64,000 nucleotides of DNA from Saussurea involucrata (taxonomy: Eukaryota > Streptophyta > Magnoliopsida > Asterales > Asteraceae). The notes under the pieces are model-generated. The model was not told where the DNA came from, ran no database searches, and saw only the letters and a list, made by a program, of their open reading frames with translations. Within the stretch, counting starts at the first letter, position 1, and the number at the start of each line of letters is the position of its first letter. A program made the translations under genes and the position numbers. This document shows positions 11,047 through 22,347 of the stretch, in pieces. The DNA lies in the NCBI GenBank assembly GCA_033807775.1, contig CM066321.1, positions 39,966,850-40,030,849 of the forward strand, read 5' to 3'.

Positions 11047-14000
11047 TTAAAAACGTTTTCGTCCATCATAGTCAATAAAGAATATCCCATAGGGTTTGCT
11101 TATGACTTTCCCAGGGATGAAAGTCTCACAAGGAGGAAGAGATGTGTCAAGTGCAGAAAGGTCAGGTTCTGGACCAAGGACTTCCTCAAGAGAAAAACCA
11201 CTACCTGTTTCGTTCCGTATACAAGGACCTGAGTCTAAAGATTTAGACTTTTTCTTTGCAGCGGCCCTTCTTTTCTGATTTGCGAGAGGAGGGGGAGGAG
11301 GAATATCCACACAAGAAGATACTAAGTCGATCTGTTGATTTATCAGTTTTTCGAAATGATCCTTGTACTTAGATTGAGACTTATGGATGGCTAACCTGAT
11401 CTCCAACCATTCAGAGAGACCGTACTTCGTGATGGTTTCAGCATAGAATTTTTCGTACTGTCCGTTCTCTCTGAATATCTCGATTTCAGCGATTGAAACT
11501 TTGAGGGTTGATCTTCCAGTGATGAGTACCTTGTTGATTTTGGCAGGTCGATATTTGAAGTGTACCTTTTCTTTGCACCAGATTAAAGTAGATTGAGACA
11601 CAGTTCTCTTTTCTTCAACGATCTTCTTGGCGTCTTCCCATAGCTGACGTTGAACTTCGATTGGAATTCTTTTCAGCTTGGGGTCTTTCACCGATTGTTG
11701 AGTAAGCTGGATGGCGAGTTCTTTGTCTTTTTCTTCAGCTTCCCTTCTTTCAGCGATTAACCTTTCAGCTCTGAGGTGATCCTTGTATTTCTTCTGAGAA
11801 AGTCTGAACTTTGGAGGAATAGAAGGAAGTTGATCACGCTTCAGAATGATTCGCTGATCTTCGAACTTCTTTATCATTGCATCTCTTATTTTCTGATCCT
11901 CTTCACTTAGCTTTTGAGGAGCCAAGGAAGGTCTGTTTTTATGAGAGAGCATCTGTTCTTCAGGTTCATCAGTCTCAGAGATCAAATCTAAGACCGGGAT
12001 TATTTCTTCAGCGTTGGGAGCTGGGATTATTGTTGGTGAAGTTGCAGCTGTAGAAACTTCAGAGATATCCTCAAACAGGGGAGAGAACTAGCTGAAACAC
12101 AGCAATCGTACGAGTAAGAACTTAGGTAGAACAGAGATAGAGAAAGAATGTGGTTGTGTATAGAGGTTTTATGGAGAGGAGAGCTGATAATATGTATAGA
12201 TAGAGGAGGGATGTAGTGTAAGGAAGATTTAGTGTACCTGACAAACTAGCTTTGGAAGCAAGATCGTCAGATTGTCTTCTTCAGTGAGGCCTTTGTTTTT
12301 GCCTTTGTCAGCTTCAGACGCTGAAGGATTTGTCTTGGTCCGCTCCCATGAAGGTTCTTTTATCAAGATCCCTTTAAGAGTTGTAGTCCTCTGAGCAGGC
12401 TTGACGATAAAGGAGTCATCATCATCATCATCATTCTTTGGAGAAGAGGATGGTTCATCATCAGATAAGTCGATGGCTTCTTCATCTTCAGCTTCAGATT
12501 CAGATTCTTCAGCATCTTCTTCGAGTTGCTCCCCCTCAGATACAGAGGTAAGCTTCTCGGTTCCCTCAGGGTTTTCATCTCTCTGAGGTCCAGCGTTTGT
12601 TTCTTCATTTGTCTTCTCCCCCTCTTCAGTAAGGGGAAGGTCTTCAGTCTTCTCCCCCGCGATAGATTCATCATGGGGAAGGTCTTCAGAGTTGTTCTCC
12701 CCCCCCCCCTTCCTCATGATGAGTGGGGGAGGAATGCGATGACTCAGCAGTTGGTTTTGGTTCCCTGTCTTCTTGGCCAGGGATCCCCATATAATCTTCA
12801 ATCGCTGCTACTCTGTCTTCTAGGCCAGTAATAGCAGGAGTGATCTTCAAAAGTTCAGCACTATCCGACGTAGAAAAATGCAAAGGTGCAGGGGCAGGGG
12901 CGGTCATGTTATTCAGGATCTGCTGCATCATTGTCTTCATTGAATTGACGTCAGTCTTCATCGAATTGACGTCATTCTTTACAGAACTCATGTCAGTCTT
13001 TACTGAACTGACGTCAGTCTTTACAGCAGTCATCTCTCCCTGAAGATTTCCAACCGATGTCTTCAGCGTTGTAAACTCGCTGGACATGGATTGAACTGAT
13101 GTTTTGAGAGAGGTGTAGTCTGTGTATAGGTTAGCAAGAACTTTGGAAAGTCACCAAGAGTTTTATCAACCTTCTCCAAATCAGCTTTGGAGGCTTTCTG
13201 TTCCACCACTATCGTCAGCTTGTTGAGATTCTCTCCAGCGTTTGTTACAGCTGAAGAGTTGTCTGAGAGAGTAGTGGTGAGACCTGTCAGGTTCGTATCC
13301 AGGTTCTTCAGAGAGGCGTTGATGTCTCCCAAATTAGGACCTATAACATATAAGTACTTGTGAATAGAGGAAAGCCCAGAAGTTTAGGGTTCAGTTACAG
13401 TGTATATGGTTTGGTGTATACCTGCAGGACGGTCGACGAAGTCATCAAAACTTCTGTGACCTGAATAATGTTCCATGTCGTCAGCGAGAGTACGTATACG
13501 CATGGGCGTTCCTACAGGTCCTGCATCCATCATTCCTTGAAGAGTATCAGCTTTAGCTTCTGGAGGAATGACGGGTGATCCAGTGGTCGTGGTGAAAACT
13601 GGATTAAAGTCCAATGGAGAGGAGAGAGAGGCGAAGGTTGAGAATGTTGGTTGGGTGCGGGGTTCAGCGTTGGATCCGCTAAGAATCACTTCTTCAGTCT
13701 GTAGAGAGACTGAAGGAGGTTGGGTAGATTCCAAGTTTATAACCTCAGCGTTTAGAGACGCTGAAGCTGGGATGGAATGGGTGGCTTGTTCAGCTGTGGC
13801 AGAACGTACCACTGAACTTTCCTTCAGCTCTTCAAGATGAGCTGAGGAGTCTTCAGCAAGAGATTGCTGGGGTTGCTCCTTGGTTTTCTTAGTTCTTTTG
13901 GAACCAAGTTGGGTAGAAGAGTGTTTCCTTTTTCTTGAAGGAGCGGAGGTTGCAGCTGGGGTATCAGCGGTGGGTTTGTCCACTGAAGGAGCTGCAGAAG

Positions 14001-14933
14001 TAGAAGAAGAAGGAGGATTGAGAAGAGTTAAGAGTGTAGAGAGACGTACCTCGTTTTCCACTGGCTTGAAGTCGAGTACTTTAGGACCAACCTGGGAGAG
14101 TTTCAGGTCTCCTACTTGTGGGTAGTTGTCCTTCAGGCCTGTTTGGAAGACGGCGCTGATGAATCTAGGATATGGAACCTATGAAGATCGGTCAGTGGCA
14201 GAGTCTACTCTGAGTACAAGATCATCGTATATTATTGAAGCCCAGTCTATATGAAGACCTTTCAGCAATGCATATACCATTGCTTGCTGAGGTTGAGCGG
14301 CTTGATCAGAGGAGCCGGTCTTTGCAGTCATGCAGCTTATCAAGTGAGCGAAGATGAAGTTCATCTCGTTGGGCATTTTTGACTTCTTGATGAGGGTCAG
14401 CTTCTTCTCAGGCTTCTTGTCCCTCCCAGTTTCCCATACATAGCCCATTGCATCAAAGAATGCAGTGATGGCTTCCCTATCAGAATGTTTCTTGTGGTCA
14501 GGGAGGGGAACAAAAGGTTTTCTTTTGTGGCGATGGGAAGGCTCAGGGCTTTGCGGATAATGGCAGGGGTGATCTTTATAGTGCCAAAATCAGTATCACA
14601 GAGGATGCAATCAATTGTCTTTGAGGAGTCTTTGGTTGAGTGTCTGGCAGAATACCAGAACTGAGATAGTAGTAGCTGATATGCAGGAGGTGTTATGGTC
14701 AGGGCTGTAGAGAGGCAACAGTTTTTCAGGAAATTCACAGCATCATTCAGATGTGTGACTTGCTTTCGAGGAGGAAACTCAAAAAGCGCATATAGGTTGT
14801 TTGTTTTTGTCCAATCAAGTTCTTCAAGAGTGAACTTGACCTGAGGAGCCTTGATGATTTCCAATTCCTCAGCAGCAGCAGCAGTGTTCTCAGCGGTGGT
14901 GTTCTTAGCAGTGGAAATGTCAGTAGATGTCAT
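11047..14933 (-). pseudogene. Multi-exon envelope-like / additional 3' gene of element C
   Basis: A long minus-strand coding region downstream of RNase H, about 1100-1200 codons. It starts MTSTDISTAKNTTAEN at 14933; motifs ALTITPPAYQLLLSQFWYSA and AIIRKALSLP resemble those of E's envelope-like ORF. One frameshift lies near 14535, a stop at 14181-14179. Exon 1 should end at 13422 (CCTGCAG|GTATAC) and join 13340 (TTATAG|GTCC), an 81-bp intron that keeps the frame. A frameshift near 13150 follows, then a coiled-coil region with repeats (SSVKTDMSSVKNDVNSMKTD), an 11-C run at 12699-12709 where the frame slips, a Glu/Asp/Ser-rich part, and a donor CAG|GTACAC at 12238. The last exon (about 12075-11047) is Lys/Glu-rich and ends GIFFIDYDGRKRF; its acceptor is unresolved. 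No transmembrane segment is obvious, so 'envelope' is a positional name from Sireviruses. Confidence 0.65.
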
Positions 14934-15912
14934 TTCTGTATTATCAGTTCAACCACAGATATAACAAATAAGAATAATCTTAATGTGGAGAGATTTTCAA
15001 ATAAGATGGTTCGAATTTTGTCCATTTCATTCAGACAAAAATGTCTTAATGAAGATTAGGGTTTTTCTTGGTTTTGAAAAAGAAATGTAAACCAAAAAGA
15101 AAATTGTTTTCCAGTTTCCTTTGAGAATTAGGATTCTGGAAAAACATATGAAGAACAAGTTTAAGATCTTGCGTTTTAAACTTGAAGAACAACCATGAAA
15201 GGTTGTGTTCATAAAACCATGAAAGAAATGATTTCATTTTTGAAAAAGTTCTTTTGTTTGATCTTGTAAAAACAATGAGAAGATCATTGACAAGTTTAAG
15301 AAACAGGTAAATAACAGAAATATTAACCTGTTTCGTTGAAGAAGAAGAAGTTCTTGAAAAACTTGAGAGCACAAATGCAACAGTAATTTTCTTTTTCTTG
15401 CTTGGAGGAGAAGTTTTTCGCGTAAAGGAAAAATATAAACCCACAAAGTGTTTATATAATGATATTAGAGAGAGAGAGAAAAACTCGAGCGGGAAAGTTT
15501 TTCATCATGACACGGACACGTGTTTGCATTTGATTGGAAGGTAAACGAAACGTGCAAACGTGTGTCAGAAAAAGAACGTATCGGGGATTATCCGTTGCAA
15601 TGACGTCACAACTGTCCTTTCATATTCTAGGATGTCTCTGAGGTTTTGAAAACTCAGGGACACTTTTGAAAACATGAAGCACTGAATAGAAATATCAGTG
15701 GTGGTTTTAGAAATTTCAAAGTATCGATGATTAAGGAAGAGATATTCAGCGATGCAATTTGTTTTGAAATCTTGCATTCACATGCGATTGTCAGTGAGAG
15801 AAAAACATACCTTGATATCAGCGAATCAAGTTTATTCAGAGAGAAAATGATAGAATGGGTTATACAAGTTGATTTTATCCTATCGCTGATCAAATGTGAA
15901 CCGCTGAAGATT
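14934..15912 (-). other. Spacer between RNase H and envelope-like gene of C, possible internal promoter
   Basis: No convincing gene. The minus strand has TATATAAA at 15458-15451, about 520 nt upstream of the envelope-like ATG, followed by a pyrimidine-rich leader. Whether the downstream gene is made from its own promoter or by splicing of genomic RNA cannot be told from sequence. Confidence 0.4.
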
Positions 15913-17319
15913 TTACTCTTCAAAGTTCAGCATTCCAAGCTCGCTAATGAGAAAGTTGAATCTTGTCTCATCAAGAGGTTTGGTGAACAGATCAGCTAAC
16001 TGATAATCAGTTGGGATAAAGTGAAGTTCTATATCACCATTCATCACATGATCTCTGATAAAATGATACCTGATTTCGATGTGTTTTATCTTTGAGTAAA
16101 GCACTGGATTATTGGCTATAGCGATGGCACTTGTGCTGTCACAATAGATTGGAATATTTGAGAGTTGTAGGTCATAGTCCAGTAGTTGATTTCTCATCCA
16201 CAAGACCTGAGAACAACAGCTTCCAGCGGCTACATACTCAGCTTCAGCTGTGGAGGTGGACACTGAGTTTTGCTTTTTACTTGTCCAACTCACCACCTTT
16301 CCACCCAGGAGCTGACAGCCTCCTGTGGTGATTTTCCTATCCAATTTGCAACCTGCAAAATCACTATCTGAATAGGCGATTAGATCGAACCCTGAGTCTT
16401 TGGGATACCAAAGACCTAGATTTGCAGTACCCTTAAGGTATCGAAAAATTCGCTTTACAGCGATCATATGAGATTCCTTAGGTTCAGCTTGATATCGTGC
16501 ACACAAACAGGTTGCGTACATAATATCGGGTCGGCTAGCTGTAAGATACAAGAGAGAGTCGATCATCCCACGGTACAGCGTGACATTAACATGAATACCA
16601 TTAGTATCCTTATCTAGTGTCAGCGGTGGTGCCATAGGGGTTTTCATAGTTGAACTCTGAGTTAAATCGAATTTCTTCAGCATATCTTTAACATACTTTC
16701 CCTGATTAATGAAAGTTCCTTTTTCATTTTGCTTTATCTGAAGACCAAGGAAATATGTTAGTTCACCCATCATGCTAATTTTATACTCATCTTTCATTCG
16801 ATCAGCGAAACGAGTACAAAGATCAGGGTTAGTAGAACCAAATATAATGTCATCAACATATATCTGAACGAGAATGATATGACCTTTCACAATTCTGAAA
16901 AATAGAGTTTTATCGATTTTACCTCGCTCAAATTTTTCAATATGGAGATAAGTAGAGAGAGTGTCATACCATGCACGTGGAGCTTGCTTTAAGCCATAAA
17001 GTGCCTTATCCAGTTTATAAACATAACCTGGACGCTTAGGATCTGAGAATCCTGGAGGTTGTTCCACATAGACTTCTTCATTCAGCTTTCCATTTAGAAA
17101 CGCTGACTTAACATCCATCTGATATACTTTGAAGTCTTTGTGTACAGCGTATGCTAAGAATAGACGAATAGATTCTAGTCTTGCTACTGGAGCAAATGTT
17201 TCGTCGTAATCTATGCCTTCCTCTTGTCTGTATCCCTGAGCAACAAGACGAGCCTTGTTGCGGGTTACAGTTCCATGTTCGTCCAACTTGTTTCGATAGA
17301 CCCATTTAGTGCCTATCAT
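15913..17319 (-). CDS. pol: Reverse transcriptase and RNase H of element C
   Basis: 468 residues of Ty1/copia RT and RNase H. Visible motifs in order: GTKWVYRNKLDEHG and ARLVAQGYRQEEGIDYDETF (fingers), YQMDVKSAFLNGKLNEEVYV (first catalytic Asp), LYGLKQAPRAWY, QIYVDDIIFGST (YVDD catalytic pair), then DSDFAGCKLDRKITTGG and STSTAEAEYVAAGSC of RNase H, and the terminal LADLFTKPLDETRF. It is in the same frame as the integrase frame and separated from it only by a TAA near 17367-17365, so it is the end of one polyprotein. The domain itself has no stop. Normal full length for a copia RT-RH. Confidence 0.93.
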   Translation of the reverse strand: MIGTKWVYRNKLDEHGTVTRNKARLVAQGYRQEEGIDYDETFAPVARLESIRLFLAYAVHKDFKVYQMDVKSAFLNGKLNEEVYVEQPPGFSDPKRPGYVYKLDKALYGLKQAPRAWYDTLSTYLHIEKFERGKIDKTLFFRIVKGHIILVQIYVDDIIFGSTNPDLCTRFADRMKDEYKISMMGELTYFLGLQIKQNEKGTFINQGKYVKDMLKKFDLTQSSTMKTPMAPPLTLDKDTNGIHVNVTLYRGMIDSLLYLTASRPDIMYATCLCARYQAEPKESHMIAVKRIFRYLKGTANLGLWYPKDSGFDLIAYSDSDFAGCKLDRKITTGGCQLLGGKVVSWTSKKQNSVSTSTAEAEYVAAGSCCSQVLWMRNQLLDYDLQLSNIPIYCDSTSAIAIANNPVLYSKIKHIEIRYHFIRDHVMNGDIELHFIPTDYQLADLFTKPLDETRFNFLISELGMLNFEE

Positions 17320-17364
17320 TGTCTTGTCAATTGGTCTTCGAACAAGTTTCCAAACTTTGTTTCT

Positions 17365-18770
17365 TTAGAATTCAGTCAGCTCTTTATGCATGGCGCTGAC
17401 CCAGTTTGGATCTTCGAGGGCATCATCTACTTTATTTGGTTCAATCAGAGAAATAAAGTTAACAAATAAACAAATATTACCTGCACTTCGTCGAGTCTGA
17501 ACACCAGCGTTTGGATCACCAAGAATTTGATCAATTGGGTGATTTACAGTCCATCGCTGAGCAGGAGCATAAGTAGCTGACTCAACCTGAACTGGAGGAG
17601 ATGAAGATGAGGCTTCAGCAACTTCTGGAATATCAGCTAAGAGAGGAGTGGGTGCAGATGTCATTTCATTCACTGATTGCTGAGAAGTAGATGGAATGTC
17701 TGAGACATTTGGTTCAGAAGCAGGTATAGTGTTTAAAGGAACAGCTGAGACCCATGATGTTTCAGCTTCACTATTCTGTATGTTTGGAATGATAGTAGGA
17801 CTATCATCTTCATCTGTATGAGTATGAGGAGTGGGAATATCTTCTGAATCACCAAGATGAGAAAACATCCATTGATTCAGTTCTTCAGTATCAGCGGACG
17901 GTTTAGAGTTCGCTGAACGGGATTCGTCAAACGTGACGTGAATAGTTTCTTCTACAGTTTGTCTTCTTCGATTGAAGACTCTGAAGGCTTTGGGGATTGA
18001 AGAATATCCAAGAAATATTCCATCATCAGCCTTAGGATCAAACTTTCCAAGGGCATCTCTGTTGTTCAATGTGAAACACTGACATCCAAAGATGTGAAGA
18101 AAGCTGATTGAAGGCTTTCTCCCATGAAAAAGTTCATAGGCTGTCTTATTGGATCTTTTGACTATCAGTGACCTGTTTTGCGTAAAACAAGCAGTGTTGA
18201 CAGCTTCTGCCCAAAACTGAGTAGGCAGGTGAGAATCGCTGAGCATTGAACGTGCAGCTTCAATAATTGTTCTATTTCTTCTTTCAGCGACTCCATTTTG
18301 TTGTGGTGTTCTCACTGATGAAAAGTTGTGAGAAATACCCTTACTCTCAAAGAAGGAATCAAGAGAACTGTTTTTGAATTCAGTCCCATGATCACTCCTT
18401 ATTGAGCGAACGGTCAAGTTGTTCAGGGTTTCCATCTTCCGAACAAAGGTGATGAGTTTTTCAGGGGTGTCACTCTTTGAACGGAGAAACATAACCCATG
18501 TAAAGCGAGAGAATTCATCAACTATGACCAGTGTATATTTCTCTCCAGCGATGGATTGTTTGTTAACAGGGCCAAACAAATCCATATGGAGAAGTTGTAG
18601 AGGAGATGACACTGAGGAGACTTGCTTTTACTTAAAGCTTGCTTTGGTCTGCTTCCCTTTCTCACACGCTGAACATAAAGACTCTTTGACGTATGAGTGC
18701 TGAGGTAGACCAGTGACTAACTCTTTTGAAGAAAGAGTGTTCAGTGTCTTGAAATTTAGATGAGAGAGCC
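17365..18770 (-). pseudogene. pol: Integrase of element C, upstream end cut by element D
   Basis: Copia integrase. Begins at the D junction (18770) with the HHCC region (LSHLNF ... CSACEKGK), has an in-frame TAA near 18628 within KTKASFK-stop-KQ, then the catalytic core: D in LLHMDLFGPV, D in SIRSDHGTEF, E in PQQNGVAERRNR, followed by HIFGCQCF and GIFLGYS motifs and a long Ser/Pro-rich linker to RT. The D-D-E triad is complete. The matching N-terminal half of the HHCC domain lies on the other side of D at about 24180-24079. Confidence 0.9.
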
Positions 18771-19193
18771 TGTTGGAACCCAGATATAACAAGTAACAAC
18801 AATAATAGCAATATTCCTTGTATTTGATTGATAAAGATAAGAGTTTACAATATTTGAAATGAAGAACAACTCTCTCTTTTAACTAGCTCTCACTCTTTCC
18901 TTTTTTGCTTAAAGAAGCTCTTTCTCTCAATTACGTATATATAGAAAAGAGAAACTTGAATACTTTATCTAAATATCTCTTAAATGAGATATTTTAAGAT
19001 ATTATCTAAAATATCTCTTAAAAGAGATATTAAGAGATATTATCTAAAATATCTCATAAATGAGATATTATAACCAATACAATAATTGGTTGTTTACACA
19101 TTTAGCCCTTGACACTCAACAAATACAAATAAGTCCTTGAAACTATTTCTTAATAAAACATTCATGTAAATTAGGGGCTAATTAAAGCTAACA
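18771..19193 (-). repeat. 3' LTR of element D (left copy)
   Basis: 423 bp. On the minus strand it has three 20-bp palindromes at 19068-19049, 19030-19011 and 18992-18973, then a TATA box CTATATATAC at 18943-18934. Confidence 0.95.
18973..19068 (-). promoter_or_regulatory. Three palindromes with 38-bp period upstream of a TATA box in D's LTR
   Basis: Palindromes ATATCTC...GAGATAT at 18973-18992, 19011-19030 and 19049-19068, starting exactly 38 bp apart. The second and third have 9-bp arms around a central AA, the first 7-bp arms. In transcription direction they lie some 30-130 bp before the TATA box, the place for an enhancer. The same array is at 23853-23948 in the other LTR. That a dimeric transcription factor binds them is inference. 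Confidence 0.6.
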
Positions 19194-19207
19194 ATCTCCC
19201 CTTAATG
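19194..19207 (-). other. Polypurine tract of element D
   Basis: The minus strand reads ACATTAAGGGGAGAT into the 3' LTR, the typical plus-strand primer of copia elements. Confidence 0.7.
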
Positions 19208-20950
19208 TTTTATAAAGAAATCATCATCTTGTAGTCTCCCCCTTGCTTTCTTTAGAGGCGTTGGAGTGTCAATCTTCAAGTCTTGTAAGAGTCTTCTTTT
19301 CCTGATCTTCCACAATTTCAATTGCTTCAATTCTTTCTTTAACTCCCCCTTGATCGTTGCATACTCCCCCTTGAATGTTGCTTTACTTTTCAGATCCCAG
19401 TTATTTCCCATAGATTAAACTCAAACAATCAGAGAACGATTTAAAGTGCGGAAGCTTGTATAACCAGTTTGAGTAAAAATCGTTGGTAGATAAACTGATA
19501 AGGTGGTTGAGTAGCAAGCATAGTCAGCTCATGAAGATCTGCTTTCAAAAGACAATAAGTAACCAGGGGTAACAGCTAACACAGAAGCACATAGCAACTG
19601 TTATCACAACAATTAAAATAATTGTGTGGCCTATGTTCAGAGTTGACATTTATGAAGCTCTGATAGGACTTCCAGTTATCATAGAAGTAGAATTATAAAA
19701 TTAAACTTCTCAAACTGTTCTGGCATTATCACATAGATATGCAAGTGGAATCACAAAGATTCGTGATATTGTGTGGAAGAAAAATAGAGTATTGTCTATT
19801 AGGCTCAAAAGTGTGTAAACTGTTTGGACAAAACAGGTGTCCACAGACTCAATGTGCATGAGTGAAGTGTGAAGGTGGGGCAAATTTCCTTCTTTTCAAT
19901 ATCCAACCTTCTAAATAAAGATCAGATAGCATATATGCTGCTTCCCCGTGGAAAAGTGAAGTATTTCCCTATTGAGAAGGAAATAAGTAGCTAGTGGGGT
20001 TAATTCAAGAGTTGGCATGGGCTCACTGCCTGTTTCAATGATAATCACCAAAGAATCGTGATAAATCAGTAATGTGGCTTGCCCGGCTTAGAAAAAGTTA
20101 GTGCAGAGTTATATAATTCTTTTGACTCTGTTCTCACACCCTCTTTCTTTTTATCATGTAGCTCACATCTAACCAAACTTTCTTTTTAAATTTTACCTCT
20201 TAAGCACAATGAGAAAAAACTCATATAGTTATCTCCCCCACTCTTTGATGTAGACCCTTCACCTCTCAAACACTCAAGGTTTACTTCTTTGGTAGGAAAC
20301 ACAGGTTTAAGTGATCCATAGAAGTTCTATAAAGCTCATACATTGATCCCATGAAATTGTTGTCCTAAAGATTGTATTGTTCCACACATTGACTATTTTT
20401 AGTCTCAGAAAAGCATTTAAAATCCAAACTTCTATAGCAGATAAAGACATTTAAAGTCTAGAAGTGGTTTGACCATTTTAGAAAGGTTTTATCATTTTAA
20501 AGTTAGTCTTCTTTAAAAATGATGAGTTTAAAGATTTAGAAATTTACCTTCGGATGTACATGGTCAGATTGGCATTCTCCCCCTCCAATTGAGCAATAAA
20601 TCTCATTTAGGCTCAATTTGTAATCAGGTATCCTGTAAGAATCAAAAAGTGTTGGTAATCATCATCTTTGATGATTCCACATTTGTTAGGAATATCCAAA
20701 AACACAGTTAATTCAAATTTAAAAGGAAACATGGTGCTGGGGGGTAGAGATTAGAAATACCAGTCAAAGTCTGATCTGTTGAGGTACTGGTCCTACACTG
20801 ATGTGTGTAGAAGCACATTCTGGTGAGGTACTGGTTCTACACTGATTTATGTAGAAACATCGAGAGAACACCGTTCTTGAAAGCGGAAGGAGCATTAATT
20901 AAATGCAATGCTTTCGGTCCAGCACTTTAAAGCAGACTTTGAAGCTCATT
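19208..20950 (-). other. Non-coding internal part of element D
   Basis: No supported protein. Many gggga/tcccc tracts near 19200-19380. Around 20777-20860 a ~44-bp unit (gaggtactggtcctacactg) occurs twice. The sequence is AT-rich and resembles an untranslated 3' region. Confidence 0.5.
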
Positions 20951-20959
20951 TTGGCATAT

Positions 20960-21835
20960 CAGCACTCATAATTTGAGAAAACTCAGAACATCAAAGTTGT
21001 GCGTCTGTGAAATATCTTTCCAATGCAACTGGAATCGAGTAATTTGGAGCACCGAGTCAAAAGTTATGCGCATGTTTCTGAAGCAGCGCAAAGCTGACAG
21101 CAAGTAAACAAAAATCAGGCTCTGAGGTTGAGTCGCAGAGGTTCAGTCCACAGAGGCTCTGTCGGATTTCACAGAGGTTCTGTGGTGAACAGTACTACAG
21201 AGGTTGGTCGGCAGAGGTTTTGCGGCAGAGGTTGATCGCAGTGCCGACGGATCTCTGATGATGATTTTAGTGAAACACAACTTTCTGTCCAGCAGATGTA
21301 TACTGACTTTAGCAGAGGTTCTGACCAAGAAGAACACTGATTCAGACTAAACTCAAAACATGAAAAAGTTTCATCTTTGTCTTACGAGTTAAACGCAACT
21401 GGATTCATCAAATTTGAAGCTTTGAGGAGGGAGTTCTGTTGAAAAATATGACAGGTGCGCAAAGCTGACAGCAAGAACTAAGACGTTGGGCTACGGGCTC
21501 TGAGGTTCGGTCGCAGAGGTTCAGTCCACAGAGGCTCTGTCGGGTTTCACAGAGGCTCTGTGGTGAACAGTACCACAGAGGGTGGTCGCAAAAATCTGAG
21601 CCAAAGTATGAGTTGTCGCCAGAAGTTGGTCTGAGTGGTCGATAAAAAATGATCGTGGCTTGACAAACGCTTGACAAAGGCTCTGCAGAGGTTTGGTCGC
21701 GGCTCGACAGAGGTTGTCGCTGCTCGGCAGAGGTTGGTCGCGTGCGGCAGAGGTTTGGTCGTGTGTGGCAGAGGCTTGGTCACGTGCGGCAGAGGCTTGG
21801 TCGCCGCTCAGCAGAAGCTTAACAGAAGTGTTACA
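20960..21835. repeat. Imperfect tandem repeats in D, rich in GCAGAGGTT
   Basis: A unit of about 370 bp (gcgcaaagctgacagcaag at 21087, again at 21456, each followed by gcagaggttcagtccacaga and a ctctgtcgg...ctctgtggtgaacagtac run) is repeated, and from 21660 to 21815 a shorter unit of roughly 20-28 bp built on gcagaggttggtcgc recurs about six times. No reading frame is conserved. Confidence 0.7.
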
Positions 21836-22347
21836 CTTACTTTGACACTGATTTAGACCATTTTACCTCTGGATTTTGCAAGAACTCAAAAGACAAACAT
21901 TTTTTATTTGTTTGTTATATATTTAGATCATCTTGAATCACCTCTTTTCGAGCTCGTACGACAAAGATATGGTTGATTTACCACAGTCGCGCAGATCTGT
22001 CCATCAGCTTTCCATCAGCACATTGTTGTCTACTTCAACGATGCATATGACCCTTATAAATTTCGAATCTCTGAATTCTCAAAACACGAAAATTGTTCAT
22101 CTGTGTCTTAGGATTCCAGGGCTTTTTGAATCGCATCAATCGGTGTCTTAATCAGTGAGATATGATTAATTTACTACGGCATCGCAAATCTGCCAGCATG
22201 CTGTCACTGTACTTGATTGTTGTGCACCGAAATCAATTGCCTTTGAAGGATGAGTCTTAAACTGAGTGTTTAAGAGTCCTTATTGAACTTTGAAGCCTGA
22301 GTCCTTAACAGATGTATTAAGGAGTCCAATAGTACCTGCAAAACAGA

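Noticed and set aside
15046..15444. Minus-strand 132-residue reading frame between RNase H and the envelope-like gene of C
   Set aside because: Low-complexity Lys/Phe/Ser composition; looks like an untranslated leader.
19202..19411. Small Lys-rich frame near the polypurine tract of D
   Set aside because: It arises from repeated gggga/ctccc tracts and has no start context or homology I recognise.
21660..21820. CRISPR-like array
   Set aside because: The units are imperfect tandem repeats without unique spacers, inside a plant LTR element.
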